Shown one piece after another: positions 17,919 through 26,058 of a stretch of 64,000 bases of DNA (positions within the stretch are counted from its first letter, which is position 1; every line of letters begins with the position of its first letter). The stretch is taken from assembly GCF_008831545.1 (NCBI RefSeq), contig NZ_CP044523.1, forward strand, positions 372,001 through 436,000. Reading direction: 5' to 3'. Under the pieces are notes generated by a model. That model saw only the letters and a list, made by a program, of their open reading frames with translations. It had not been told where the DNA came from and ran no database searches. The stretch is from Halorussus halophilus. GTDB lineage: Archaea > Halobacteriota > Halobacteria > Halobacteriales > Haladaptataceae. A program made the position numbers and the translations under genes.

Positions 17919-18365
17919 CTACTCTCCGACGGCGGTTTCGACGTACTCCACGGCCTCCGCAGGCGTCTCGACCGACTCGACGTGGTCTACTTCGTGGGTC
18001 CCCAGTCCGACGATTGGCCGAGCAAACACGCCGGAGAAGCCGATCTCCGAGAGGGTGCCGGGTCCGCCGTCGATGGCGATGACGGCGTCGCCGTTCAGCA
18101 CGACCATTCCGTTTCGGGCGTGGCCGATGCCCGTGGCGATGGCTACGTCTACGTAGTCGTTCGCGTCGGTGCGGTCTTCGGTCGGCAGAATCCCGATGGT
18201 GTCGCCACCGGCCGCGTCCGCACCGCGACAGGTGGCCTCCATGACGCCGCCGAGGCCGCCACAGACGACCGTGTGGCCGCGCTCGGCGAGCAGTTTGCCC
18301 ACCGTTTCTGCAGTCGCTGCTTCTTCGCTCGTAATTGTACTCCCACCGATGACACTTACTCGCAT
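17919..18365 (-). CDS. TIGR00725/SLOG-type nucleotide-binding protein
   Basis: The 148-residue protein has the fold of lysine-decarboxylase-like LOG/TIGR00725 proteins. It opens with SVIGGSTITSEE, then HTVVCGGLGGVMEA (phosphate-binding loop) and later AIDGGPGTLSEIGF, which aligns with the family's PGGxGTxxE signature. Such proteins bind or hydrolyse nucleotides or nucleotide ribosides; the archaeal member's job is not known. It starts 3 bp after the trmY stop codon on the same strand, so the two genes form an operon. Confidence 0.82.
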   Translation of the reverse strand: MRVSVIGGSTITSEEAATAETVGKLLAERGHTVVCGGLGGVMEATCRGADAAGGDTIGILPTEDRTDANDYVDVAIATGIGHARNGMVVLNGDAVIAIDGGPGTLSEIGFSGVFARPIVGLGTHEVDHVESVETPAEAVEYVETAVGE

Positions 18366-18368
18366 GCC

Positions 18369-18965
18369 TCAGTACGTGGTGTAGCCTGCGGTGTCAAGAA
18401 AGTTGTGTGCAACTGTAATTGCGTGGTCGGCGTGGAGTAGTTCCGGGCCGAGTCGGACGCGTTCGTCCGCCGCGGCCGAGAGCAGTTCTTGCTCTTCCTC
18501 GGTGAAGTCGTGGTGGTCCGAGAGGACGAACACCGGATTCTCGGGTGGTTCGACGTCGGCGACAGGGTCACCGTCTTCGTGGAGTTGCACGACGGTTCCG
18601 TCGCGCTCGGCCTCTTCCAGTACGGGTTCGAATCCGCGTTTGGTGAGTGAGACGCCCGGCGAACTCTCGACTGCCATGTGTCCGATGGCTTCGTCTTGCT
18701 TGTCGAGGGCGTTTCGAATCAGCGCGGCCGTACTTCGCTCGTCGGGGTTGAGTCGTCGGAGTTCTTCTCCCTCGAACTGAATCGTCAGTTCGTCTTGCAT
18801 GACGAGCGAGACGCGCACGTTCTCGCGAATCGCGTGCGAGAGGAAGAACGCGGAGTTGACACACCGACACAGGACGTCGAGGCGACCGGCCCCGCCCGCG
18901 AGGTCGTCGAGCGAGAAGTCGGCCGTCGTCGGCGCGTCGTGACCGAGGACGATGAATTGTCGCAT
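18369..18965 (-). CDS. trmY: tRNA pseudouridine-54 N1-methyltransferase TrmY
   Basis: TrmY is the SPOUT-fold enzyme that uses S-adenosylmethionine to methylate pseudouridine 54 of archaeal tRNAs. The 198-residue sequence begins [19 protein letters not shown], the conserved N-terminus of the family. It contains [18 protein letters not shown], and the C-terminal half carries the trefoil-knot SAM-binding segments ([15 protein letters not shown] and [19 protein letters not shown]). Length is normal. I chose the ATG at 18965, since an in-frame extension to 19100 would add an unrelated basic leader. It is the first gene of a two-gene operon with the TIGR00725 protein. Confidence 0.93.
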   Translation of the reverse strand: MRQFIVLGHDAPTTADFSLDDLAGGAGRLDVLCRCVNSAFFLSHAIRENVRVSLVMQDELTIQFEGEELRRLNPDERSTAALIRNALDKQDEAIGHMAVESSPGVSLTKRGFEPVLEEAERDGTVVQLHEDGDPVADVEPPENPVFVLSDHHDFTEEEQELLSAAADERVRLGPELLHADHAITVAHNFLDTAGYTTY

Positions 18966-19398
18966 ACCTGCCGTTCTGCCGGGGTCATAATACGCCCGTC
19001 GAAGCTTGGCCGAGTATTTCGTTGCTCGACCGAGGACGAAACAGTCTTTCGACCTGCTGGTACAGTCACCCTGACACGGAGTTGGTTGTGCCTGAAACAA
19101 ACTAACTTCCGGGTAGAGTGACTACAATGCGGTTTTTACAGATTTTTGGTTACGAACCGTTGTCGCCGCTACCGACGGACTATCGGCCCCGTGAAACGGT
19201 GCTACAACGATAGTATCATATTTCGAAACGACTTCGATGGTCAGTACAGAGTGCCTGTGAAACGGTCTCTCTCCAGTTTGGCGGTGTATAACTATACCTC
19301 TAACAGATGACCTGTCGTACGAAGCCGATAAGTCGGGCACTAACTCGCGGTAACGGTCCGGCTAACGAACCACTATCGGCGTTACGGAGACACAAAAC
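18966..19398. other. Divergent intergenic region trmY-cetZ
   Basis: These 433 bp hold the promoters of trmY and cetZ. A GGAG box about 11 nt before the cetZ ATG could serve as a ribosome-binding site. A 72-codon open frame on the minus strand (19122-19340) has no supporting features and is not called. Confidence 0.45.
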
Positions 19399-20559
19399 AT
19401 GAAGCTCGCAATGATTGGCGTCGGGCAAGCCGGCGGAAAGATCGTGGACAAGTTCGTCGAGTACGACCAGCGAACCGGGAGCAACGTCGTGCGCTCGGCT
19501 ATCGCGGTCAACACAGCTAAGACCGACCTCGCGGGAATCGAGCACATCCCCGAGGAGAATCGCGTCCTCATCGGGCAGGCACGCGTGAAGGGGCACGGCG
19601 TCGGTGCGGACAACGAGATGGGTGCCGAAATTGCCCAAGAAGACATCGGTGAGATTCAGGGCGCAATCGACCAAGTGCCGGTCCACGAAGTCGATGCGTT
19701 CCTCGTGATTGCAGGGATGGGCGGCGGCACTGGGTCCGGCGGCGCGCCGGTCATCGCCAGCCACCTCAAGCGCATCTACACCGAACCCGTCTACGGGCTG
19801 GGCGTCCTCCCCGCGAAGGACGAGGGCGGCATCTACACCCTGAACGCCGCGCGCTCGTTCAAGACGTTCGTGGACGAAGTAGACAACCTGCTCGTGTTCG
19901 ACAACGACGTGTGGCGCGAGACGGGCGAATCCGTTCGAGGCGGCTACGACCGCATCAACGAGGAAATCGTCCGCCGCTTCGGCGTGCTGTTCGCCGCCGG
20001 TGAGGTGCAGGCGGGCGACGAAGTAGGCGAGAGCGTCGTGGACTCCAGCGAAATCATCAACACGCTCGCGTGTGGCGGTGTCTCCACTATCGGCTACGCG
20101 ACCGAGCAAGTCGAGAACCCGAACGGCGGACTCCTCAGTCGCTTCTCCGACAAGGAACTCGACGCCACCGAAACGACGAACCGACTGACGAGTCTCGTCC
20201 GCAAGGCCGCACTCGGCCGCCTCACCATGCCGTGTGAGGTCCGAAGCACCGACCGTTCGCTGGTCGTCGTCGCCGGACCGCAGGACCACCTCAACCGTAA
20301 GGGCATCGAACGCGGCCGTCAGTGGCTCGAAAACGAAACCGCGAGCATGGAAGTTCGGGGCGGCGACTACCCGCTGAACGAGGACCACGTCGCGGCAGTC
20401 ACGCTACTGGCGGGCGTCACGGACGTGCCACGAATCAAGGACCTGCAAGGCGTCGCCGTCGAGACACAGGACAACATCGGTGAGATTCGCGCTGAGAGTC
20501 AGCAGAACTTGAACGACCTCGTCCACGACGAGGGCGACGAACTCGAAGCGTTGTTCTAA
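19399..20559 (+). CDS. cetZ: Tubulin/FtsZ-family cytoskeletal GTPase CetZ
   Basis: CetZ proteins polymerise with GTP and control cell shape and motility in haloarchaea. The 386-residue sequence begins MKLAMIGVGQAGGKIVDKF, the characteristic CetZ N-terminus. It has the tubulin signature loop GMGGGTGSG at residues 106-114 and the GTPase-activating region NEEIVRRFGVLF. Its C-terminal tail (LNDLVHDEGDELEALF) is acidic and flexible, as is usual for the group. Length and gene layout are as expected for a functional chromosomal copy. Which CetZ subgroup it belongs to cannot be decided without a tree. Confidence 0.93.
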   Translation: MKLAMIGVGQAGGKIVDKFVEYDQRTGSNVVRSAIAVNTAKTDLAGIEHIPEENRVLIGQARVKGHGVGADNEMGAEIAQEDIGEIQGAIDQVPVHEVDAFLVIAGMGGGTGSGGAPVIASHLKRIYTEPVYGLGVLPAKDEGGIYTLNAARSFKTFVDEVDNLLVFDNDVWRETGESVRGGYDRINEEIVRRFGVLFAAGEVQAGDEVGESVVDSSEIINTLACGGVSTIGYATEQVENPNGGLLSRFSDKELDATETTNRLTSLVRKAALGRLTMPCEVRSTDRSLVVVAGPQDHLNRKGIERGRQWLENETASMEVRGGDYPLNEDHVAAVTLLAGVTDVPRIKDLQGVAVETQDNIGEIRAESQQNLNDLVHDEGDELEALF

Positions 20560-20704
20560 CACTTTGGCGAGGCGGTTGGATTGGTTTGGGATGGGCGTGG
20601 GTTTCCGGGCGACTAAGACGGGATTGGGATAGAACAGTCGGATTGCGGGTTGATTTTCTGTCGGCTTCGGACCGGCCGTACGTTTCAGACAGTACGTTTC
20701 ACAC

Positions 20705-20870
20705 GCTACCAGACGCGAGCTGCGGGTGTGCCACAATCGTCGCAGACTGCGGCGTCGTCGCCCTTGAACTCGGCTCTGGTCAACGCTCCGTTCGCACACC
20801 AGCTACAGTCGTCGCCGACGAGAGCCGAGATGGGGTCGTGGGCCGCAGTCCGTGGAGAGGCTTCTTGCAT
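20705..20870 (-). pseudogene. Frameshifted small zinc-ribbon protein (HVO_A0556-like)
   Basis: Reading from the ATG at 20870, the first 36 codons encode a small zinc-ribbon protein with a CSWC knuckle (MQEASPRTAAHDPISALVG then DDCSWC and LTRAEFKG). Skipping one G in the GGGG run at about 20759-20762 puts the ribosome into DDAAVCDDCGTPAARVW and a stop, the standard ending of this haloarchaeal family (second CxxC knuckle, terminal tryptophan). As written, the frame misses the second cysteine pair. The gene is either inactivated by a single-base insertion or affected by a sequencing error in the G run. Location between cetZ and the YccF gene gives no function. Confidence 0.75.
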
Positions 20871-21020
20871 GGTCTCCAACTGGACTTGGTCTCAACTTGA
20901 AAGTGTCGGTACCGTAACTGCAATTACCACGAGGACGAGAAGGCTGTTCGGAATGTTTCCGCTTCCGATTCGAGGCTCGCTCTCCTACAGCTATTTTACG
21001 ACTGGAAACGTCTATCTTCT

Positions 21021-21398
21021 ATGGCTCAACGTTCGCTACTGACACGGGCGATCTGGTTCCTCGTCGTCGGCTGGTGGGCGACGCCCATCGTCGTCAACGC
21101 CGCGTGGCTCTGCAACCTCACCATCATTCTCATCCCTATCGGGTTCAAACTGATCAATCTCGTCCCGACAGTCCTCTCGCTCGCAGAACCGCGGTCACTC
21201 TCCGACCCAGCGTCCGCCCGCGGCCAGCACTCGCTCGTCGTACGAGCGGCGTACTTCGTCTTCGTTGGGTGGTGGCTCAGTTTCGCGTGGGCCAACGTCG
21301 CCGCGTTTCTCTCAGTGACCGTTGTCGGATTGCCCATCGCGTTTTGGATGTTCAACCGACTTCCGTACGTGACGTCGCTGTACCGCTTTCACGGCTAA
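21021..21398 (+). CDS. YccF-domain membrane protein
   Basis: This 125-residue integral membrane protein is made of two related hairpins. The first is WFLVVGWWATPIVVNAAWL then LIPIGFKLINLVPTVLSL, and the second is YFVFVGWWLSFAWANVAAF then VVGLPIAFWMFNRLPYVTSL. This tandem GWW-hairpin pattern is that of YccF (DUF307) proteins, small inner-membrane proteins of unknown function. A TATTTTAC box 22-29 bp before the ATG supports the start. It stands alone just before the composition shift at 21.5 kb. Confidence 0.82.
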   Translation: MAQRSLLTRAIWFLVVGWWATPIVVNAAWLCNLTIILIPIGFKLINLVPTVLSLAEPRSLSDPASARGQHSLVVRAAYFVFVGWWLSFAWANVAAFLSVTVVGLPIAFWMFNRLPYVTSLYRFHG

Positions 21399-21500
21399 CG
21401 ACTTGCTCGACAGCGTAGGGAATATTTTGTCCGACCATCGCGAGTCTCTCGTGTTGAGTGAACAAAAAGAGACTAACGAGTCGAAATAGAAGCAGGCACG

Positions 21501-22421
21501 ATGCCAGGCTCAGAGGTTCACGATGAGACGGTCCTCATCACGGGAGGTGCAGGGTTCATTGGAAGTCACATTGCAGATGCGCTGACTGAACACAACGATA
21601 TTCGAATCCTAGATAACTTCTCGACAGGCTCTCGTGAGAACGTCCCAGCCACTGCAACCACTATCGAGGGCGACATTCGAGATGAGAAAACGCTCGCGGC
21701 GGCGATGGATGGTGTCGATCTCGTGTTTCACCAAGCGGCCCTCGTCAGCGTCCAACAATCTGTCGAACAACCCGAGGTGAGCCATGCAATCAACGTAGAG
21801 GCAACTATCGAAGTCCTCGAACACGCCCGAAAAGAGGATGCACGCGTCGTCGCCGCCTCGAGTGCAGCGATTTATGGCGAACCTCAGACGGTTCCAGTCA
21901 CTGAATCCGACCCGAAAACGCCGACCTCACCGTATGGCGTCGATAAGCTCTCACTTGATCACTATCTCCGATTGTATCACGACCTCTACGACCTCGAAAC
22001 GGTTGCACTCCGATATTTCAACGTCTATGGCCCGCGACAAACAGCGGGTGACTACAGTGGCGTAATCAGTATTTTCAAAGAACAGGCGATGAATGGCGAT
22101 CCGATCACGGTGAATGGGGATGGTGGGCAGACTCGGGACTTCGTGCATGTCGACGATATCGTCCACGCAAACCTGCGGGCGGCAACGACCACACACGTTG
22201 GCGACGCCTACAATATCGGCACTGGGTCCAGCGTCACGATCCAAGAACTTGCAGAAGCGATTCGCGACGTCACGAATTCTGCATCGGACATCGTTCATAC
22301 CGATCCACGACCGGGAGATATCCGACACAGTTGTCCTGATATCACGAAAGCCCGGGAGCAACTCGAATACTCTCCGAGTGTCTCACTCGAAGATGGACTC
22401 GAAACGCTCGTTCAACTTTAG
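21501..22421 (+). CDS. NAD-dependent sugar-nucleotide epimerase/dehydratase (GalE-like)
   Basis: The 306-residue extended short-chain dehydrogenase has the NAD loop TGGAGFIGSHIAD near residue 14, the AALVSVQQSVEQP segment, an SSAAIYGE strand with the active-site serine region, and the SPYGVDKLSLD motif holding the catalytic Tyr and Lys. RYFNVYGPRQ and GDGGQTRDFVHVDD complete the UDP-glucose 4-epimerase-like pattern. Its exact sugar is uncertain. Base composition is visibly lower in GC than the cetZ region, suggesting acquisition with the CHAT island that follows. Another epimerase with the same architecture lies at 37348-38334, so the window has two related genes. Confidence 0.85.
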   Translation: MPGSEVHDETVLITGGAGFIGSHIADALTEHNDIRILDNFSTGSRENVPATATTIEGDIRDEKTLAAAMDGVDLVFHQAALVSVQQSVEQPEVSHAINVEATIEVLEHARKEDARVVAASSAAIYGEPQTVPVTESDPKTPTSPYGVDKLSLDHYLRLYHDLYDLETVALRYFNVYGPRQTAGDYSGVISIFKEQAMNGDPITVNGDGGQTRDFVHVDDIVHANLRAATTTHVGDAYNIGTGSSVTIQELAEAIRDVTNSASDIVHTDPRPGDIRHSCPDITKAREQLEYSPSVSLEDGLETLVQL

Positions 22422-22742
22422 GCTGGTTCTCGATTGCTCTACGAAAAGTATCACTGTGACCCGGTTCAAGTTCCGTACTATTCGTTAATCTACTTTTTTG
22501 CCAGTATCGAACTGCACCTGTATCAGATTCTGGACCAAGGTGAGATTCCTGGGTACGAGAGATAGGATTACAGTCGAGTATTCTACACTATTACCGGCCG
22601 CGGGAGGGATACCAGCAGATGGTTCCCAGTGTTACAAAGACTAACTCTTTCTATAAGTACTATTACTGACTAAAATACAGATAATTACTATAGGTTCTAT
22701 TCAAAAAGTTTCAATGTGTATGCCGTAAAAGGATATAGTATA
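22422..22742. other. AT-rich intergenic region
   Basis: These 321 bp contain no supported gene. A TATA-like GATATAGTATAA sits directly before the ATG at 22743 and AT-rich tracts (CTTTCTATAAGTACTATTAC) lie 90-120 bp upstream of it. The region marks the start of the CHAT locus. Confidence 0.4.
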
Positions 22743-22877
22743 ATGTCCGAGAGCAAACTCGCAGACTACATCGCATCGAACCCACGAATGGCCGGCGTCC
22801 TCTTCACGATTTGCCTCCTACTCACGCAAGCAGGCAATTCAGCCGCAGCGAACGCCTGCACTCTCAGTGGTCCGTAA
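22743..22877 (+). CDS. 44-residue single-pass membrane or exported peptide (DUF7503-like)
   Basis: This short gene encodes MSESKLADYIASNPRMAGVL and continues through a single hydrophobic segment (residues 17-30) to AANACTLSGP. The charged N-terminus, hydrophobic core and small-residue C-terminus (AANAC) resemble a minimal signal or anchor peptide. It resembles very short haloarchaeal proteins annotated as DUF7503, which I recall only loosely. Its stop codon is directly followed by the stop codon of the convergent CHAT gene with no base between, so the two coding regions abut. A role as membrane target, activator or effector of the CHAT protease is inference only. Confidence 0.7.
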   Translation: MSESKLADYIASNPRMAGVLFTICLLLTQAGNSAAANACTLSGP

Positions 22878-25001
22878 TCAGAGCGTTTCAACGTTGATAT
22901 CGCCACTCCAGCGGAGTTGGCCATCAATCCGAACTGGAATATTCTCAAGGCCTAGGAATTGCGCTAACTCCTGTTTCGACATCTCAAATGTGTCGAGACT
23001 GCCTGAAGAGAGGTAATAATCCTTATTCCCATCGATAATTGGGATCACCAGGCTCCCCATTCCACGGTTTGTCGTTGGATACGTTTTGTATTCAACTTGA
23101 TATTCACCTTCGTTTGATGTTATTTCACAGAGATTCGGTGTGCCGTTTTCTGGCTGTGTGATCGACACTCCGCCATCTCCGATGACGATGTATTTCCCAC
23201 CGACGATACTCTCCTGTCGTGCGATATTGAGCGCAGCTCGAAGCGGGAACCCAGTGTTGAGCAAGCGAGCCATTGTTCGACCAATCCGCACCGCACCACT
23301 GTTGATGACATCACTAAGCGTGACCACACCCCCGATACTCCCTGCCGCAAGGAGGCCCATCCCTTGTGTATACGACTGACACGCATTCAGCAGAAACGCA
23401 TCGACACTTACCGACTCGAGGGATGTTGCGTCGAATGCCCCATCCACACAGTCGAAACCATTGTCGTCGATATGGCCGATATAATGGAAGAAATCAGCCG
23501 GAGTAGTCAGGACGTCCCGAAGTTCACTCTTCGTCAGGTCATGTTTGACTGACACTGTGAACGGCAATTCATCACGTGACCCATAGACTTCGTTGACGAT
23601 GTCCTGCTCTTCGTTCATTGCACCATCATTACAAACGACCGTGATGTCGATATCTCCAGTCGTCGGTGACCGATTTAAGCGATGTTGGAACGCCTCAGCA
23701 GTCGCTTTACTCGCTCCAATTGGCGTTCCTTCCCCGACCCACGTCTGTTCAAGTGACTCGGAGGCTTCGGGTTGCACATAGGACTGAGATGCTGTCGAGG
23801 ATGCACCTGCACTTCGCGTGAATGCATCGTCACGGAGGAAGTCCGCAGCAGCCGTCGATTGCACTTCCGTTTCGGCCACTGAGGTCGCTGCTGGTGTCTG
23901 AACGACAGCAAGATCATTCACCACGAACGGGAGTGTCTCAACACTCGTGGGGGTTGGTTCGACGTGCGTCGTCAGCTTCCACTCTGGCAACTGCTCTTCG
24001 ATGGCCGAAAACGGAACGGACAGATACGATTCGAGCTGGTCAGCAAGCGGTTGTTCATACAGGGCCGCGAAATCGAGATCGATTGTCGACTCGAGTGTCT
24101 GGCGTTCGTGCAAATCCACGTTGTAGTAGCCTTCAGTTCGAGTCAGGCAGTCGAGGAAGAACGTTTGTTTGAGAACGCGCTCGACTTCGTGTTCAAAGCC
24201 ACGGGCAGAGGTAAGTCGATGCTCGAACCCTGCTTCAGTGACGATTTTAGGTGTCTCCCCTTCGACGACTGTTGCTCCAAGATAGTAGGCGAGTGGCGCA
24301 GCAACATAGATTGAAGCATATTCTGCGGGGAGTTCGATACGAACTCCGGTATCCGGGGTTTCTATTCCAGTTGGAATGTCGAGCTTGTCACCTATCTCGA
24401 CCGTCGGGGGGTGACCACGGAGTGTGGGATAGGAGCGTTCACAACTCGTCGTTTTTAGTGCAGACCCGAACGTGGACACAGCCTGCATCATCGCCTCGGG
24501 GTCCGGTGGTACCGTGATTGTCGCAGCGGGCCGGTCATGGTGGGACCGTCCGCCGACTAAGACCTGCGTTTGCTCTTCAAACTCAAAATGCATCTGTACA
24601 GTGTCCGAACGGACGGTCAGCGGCCCTTTGACCTTGAAGTAGAGTTTAATCGGTGCACCTAGTTCAATACTGTACGTTCCGTCTGGGAACTCCTCATATG
24701 CAAAATGCTCTGTTTCTTCAAGCATCTCCCCTGTGTCAGAATCACGGATATAGACCCCAACCACAGTTGGGAGCGTAATTGCGTCAGTAGTGATGGTAAC
24801 GCTAGCGTCAACCGGAAACAGGAAACTCTCAGACGATACTGGCGTTGGCGACACAGAGTCCGGGGTAGAGAGGGAGTAGCGGTGGCGTTCGATAGAATCT
24901 ATAACGGTCACACCACTCCCGTCTGACGGTGTTTTGAAAGAAAGAGATCGGGCGTGATCGTCACCCGAATCCATAGTGTGGTTAGAACGAAAGTCGGTCA
25001 T
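22878..25001 (-). CDS. CHAT-domain caspase-like protease
   Basis: The 707-residue protein ends in a CHAT (caspase HetF-associated with TPRs) domain. The catalytic histidine is H510 in FHYIGHIDD and the nucleophile is C541 in LLNACQS, followed by GGVVTLSDV and TMARLLNTGFPLRAAL, typical of CHAT enzymes. The N-terminal 450 residues carry beta-rich segments and no TPRs or membrane anchor that I can see. Archaeal CHAT proteases are unexplored; bacterial relatives act in gasdermin-type and CRISPR-linked cell-death systems. A DUF7504-like gene lies 106 bp upstream on the same strand, and a 44-residue membrane peptide gene abuts it convergently. Lower GC than the chromosome suggests transfer. Confidence 0.85.
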   Translation of the reverse strand: MTDFRSNHTMDSGDDHARSLSFKTPSDGSGVTVIDSIERHRYSLSTPDSVSPTPVSSESFLFPVDASVTITTDAITLPTVVGVYIRDSDTGEMLEETEHFAYEEFPDGTYSIELGAPIKLYFKVKGPLTVRSDTVQMHFEFEEQTQVLVGGRSHHDRPAATITVPPDPEAMMQAVSTFGSALKTTSCERSYPTLRGHPPTVEIGDKLDIPTGIETPDTGVRIELPAEYASIYVAAPLAYYLGATVVEGETPKIVTEAGFEHRLTSARGFEHEVERVLKQTFFLDCLTRTEGYYNVDLHERQTLESTIDLDFAALYEQPLADQLESYLSVPFSAIEEQLPEWKLTTHVEPTPTSVETLPFVVNDLAVVQTPAATSVAETEVQSTAAADFLRDDAFTRSAGASSTASQSYVQPEASESLEQTWVGEGTPIGASKATAEAFQHRLNRSPTTGDIDITVVCNDGAMNEEQDIVNEVYGSRDELPFTVSVKHDLTKSELRDVLTTPADFFHYIGHIDDNGFDCVDGAFDATSLESVSVDAFLLNACQSYTQGMGLLAAGSIGGVVTLSDVINSGAVRIGRTMARLLNTGFPLRAALNIARQESIVGGKYIVIGDGGVSITQPENGTPNLCEITSNEGEYQVEYKTYPTTNRGMGSLVIPIIDGNKDYYLSSGSLDTFEMSKQELAQFLGLENIPVRIDGQLRWSGDINVETL

Positions 25002-25107
25002 GTTATTTACCCTATTTCAGACAAGCGGCAAAAAGCTATTGCTATTTGGAAATGGTAGTGTTCATATTACATACTGTTAGTCAGTGAACCACGAACGGCA
25101 ACCGAAA

Positions 25108-25842
25108 CTACAGTCCGGAGAGCCATAACCAATCAGAAGTTATCTCAGCATCCTGTAAGTGAAATCGTTGCTGGACCTCGTTATGAGCAACCCGGAGTTC
25201 GAGGACGATGTCGAACAGGTCGGCAAAGACTTGGACCTCCTCGGACGTCCGGTCAATTGGGAGATGGAAATGCCCCATCGCGTTGACGCTACGAATTCGA
25301 CCAATGAGCACGTGCAGAAAACGGAACACGTCCTCGTGTGGATACTCGCTCAAAAGTGCTTCCAGTGAGTCGAAACAGACACGCAGTTCTGCAGGTGCAA
25401 GCCCATCAGCGATACTCTCGAACTCAGCAATTTCCTCTGAAATCGTAATCCCGAGTCCCGACAACTGATTGCCGGGTACCTGTACTTCGGGAATTTGGCG
25501 GTGGTCTGTCTGTGAGGCGACAGCAGCACTTCGTTCCTGTGCGGTCCAGGTCACGAGTCTTGCGGTCTCTGGGGTAAGCTGATCATGACTTGGCAGTCGG
25601 TCAGTTATCGACGGGAGGTCGTTGTCTGTCGTGACGAACAGACGACGACGTTGCGCTGCGGTGGTATCGCCGAGTAGATTTGAACAGGCCCGAGCGTATT
25701 CTTGATCTGGAAGATTACCGACGACAAGCAGCGATGCTCCTCGCTGCTTCAATTGAGAGAGCGCTGAAGCGAACTCGTGGTGTTCTTGTTCAGTATGAGA
25801 TTCCTCAAAACGGCGATAATCCATTATATCCGGCAAAAGCAC
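25108..25842 (-). CDS. DUF7504-like protein upstream of the CHAT gene
   Basis: The 244-residue acidic protein has a RecA/KaiC-like start, with a strand SLLVVGNLPDQEYARACSNL where a nucleotide loop would be but without the GKT of a working P-loop. LARLVTWTAQERSAA, LSGLGITISEEIAEF and the RVCFDSLEALLSEYPHEDVFRFLHVLIGRIR region match haloarchaeal DUF7504 proteins, which look like degenerate signal-transduction ATPases. It lies upstream of and in the same direction as the CHAT gene, 106 bp apart, so co-expression is likely. A sensing or regulatory role for the protease is inference. Confidence 0.7.
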   Translation of the reverse strand: MLLPDIMDYRRFEESHTEQEHHEFASALSQLKQRGASLLVVGNLPDQEYARACSNLLGDTTAAQRRRLFVTTDNDLPSITDRLPSHDQLTPETARLVTWTAQERSAAVASQTDHRQIPEVQVPGNQLSGLGITISEEIAEFESIADGLAPAELRVCFDSLEALLSEYPHEDVFRFLHVLIGRIRSVNAMGHFHLPIDRTSEEVQVFADLFDIVLELRVAHNEVQQRFHLQDAEITSDWLWLSGL

Positions 25843-26058
25843 ATGGATATATGAATGTTGCGTATCGTATCTAAAATAACTGTCATCAGCAGTTGGCCTA
25901 TCTCACCTTGCCTTCGGAACCCCAACATCGAGTAAACTAGACAGTGCTCACCGACTAGAAATCTGATTTTCTCAAGGGGAACGCATTCTAGGAAACTTCA
26001 TAGCTATTGAGCGGTAGGTGTCGTAGGGTTTAAGAGAGATTCACGATACCCAACGACC

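Noticed and set aside
19122-19340. 72-codon minus-strand frame before cetZ
   Set aside because: No conserved features or codon bias; it lies in the promoter region of two divergent genes.
22440-22500. Possible tRNA fragment (GGTTCAAGTTCC resembles a T arm)
   Set aside because: No matching acceptor, D or anticodon stems could be folded around it.
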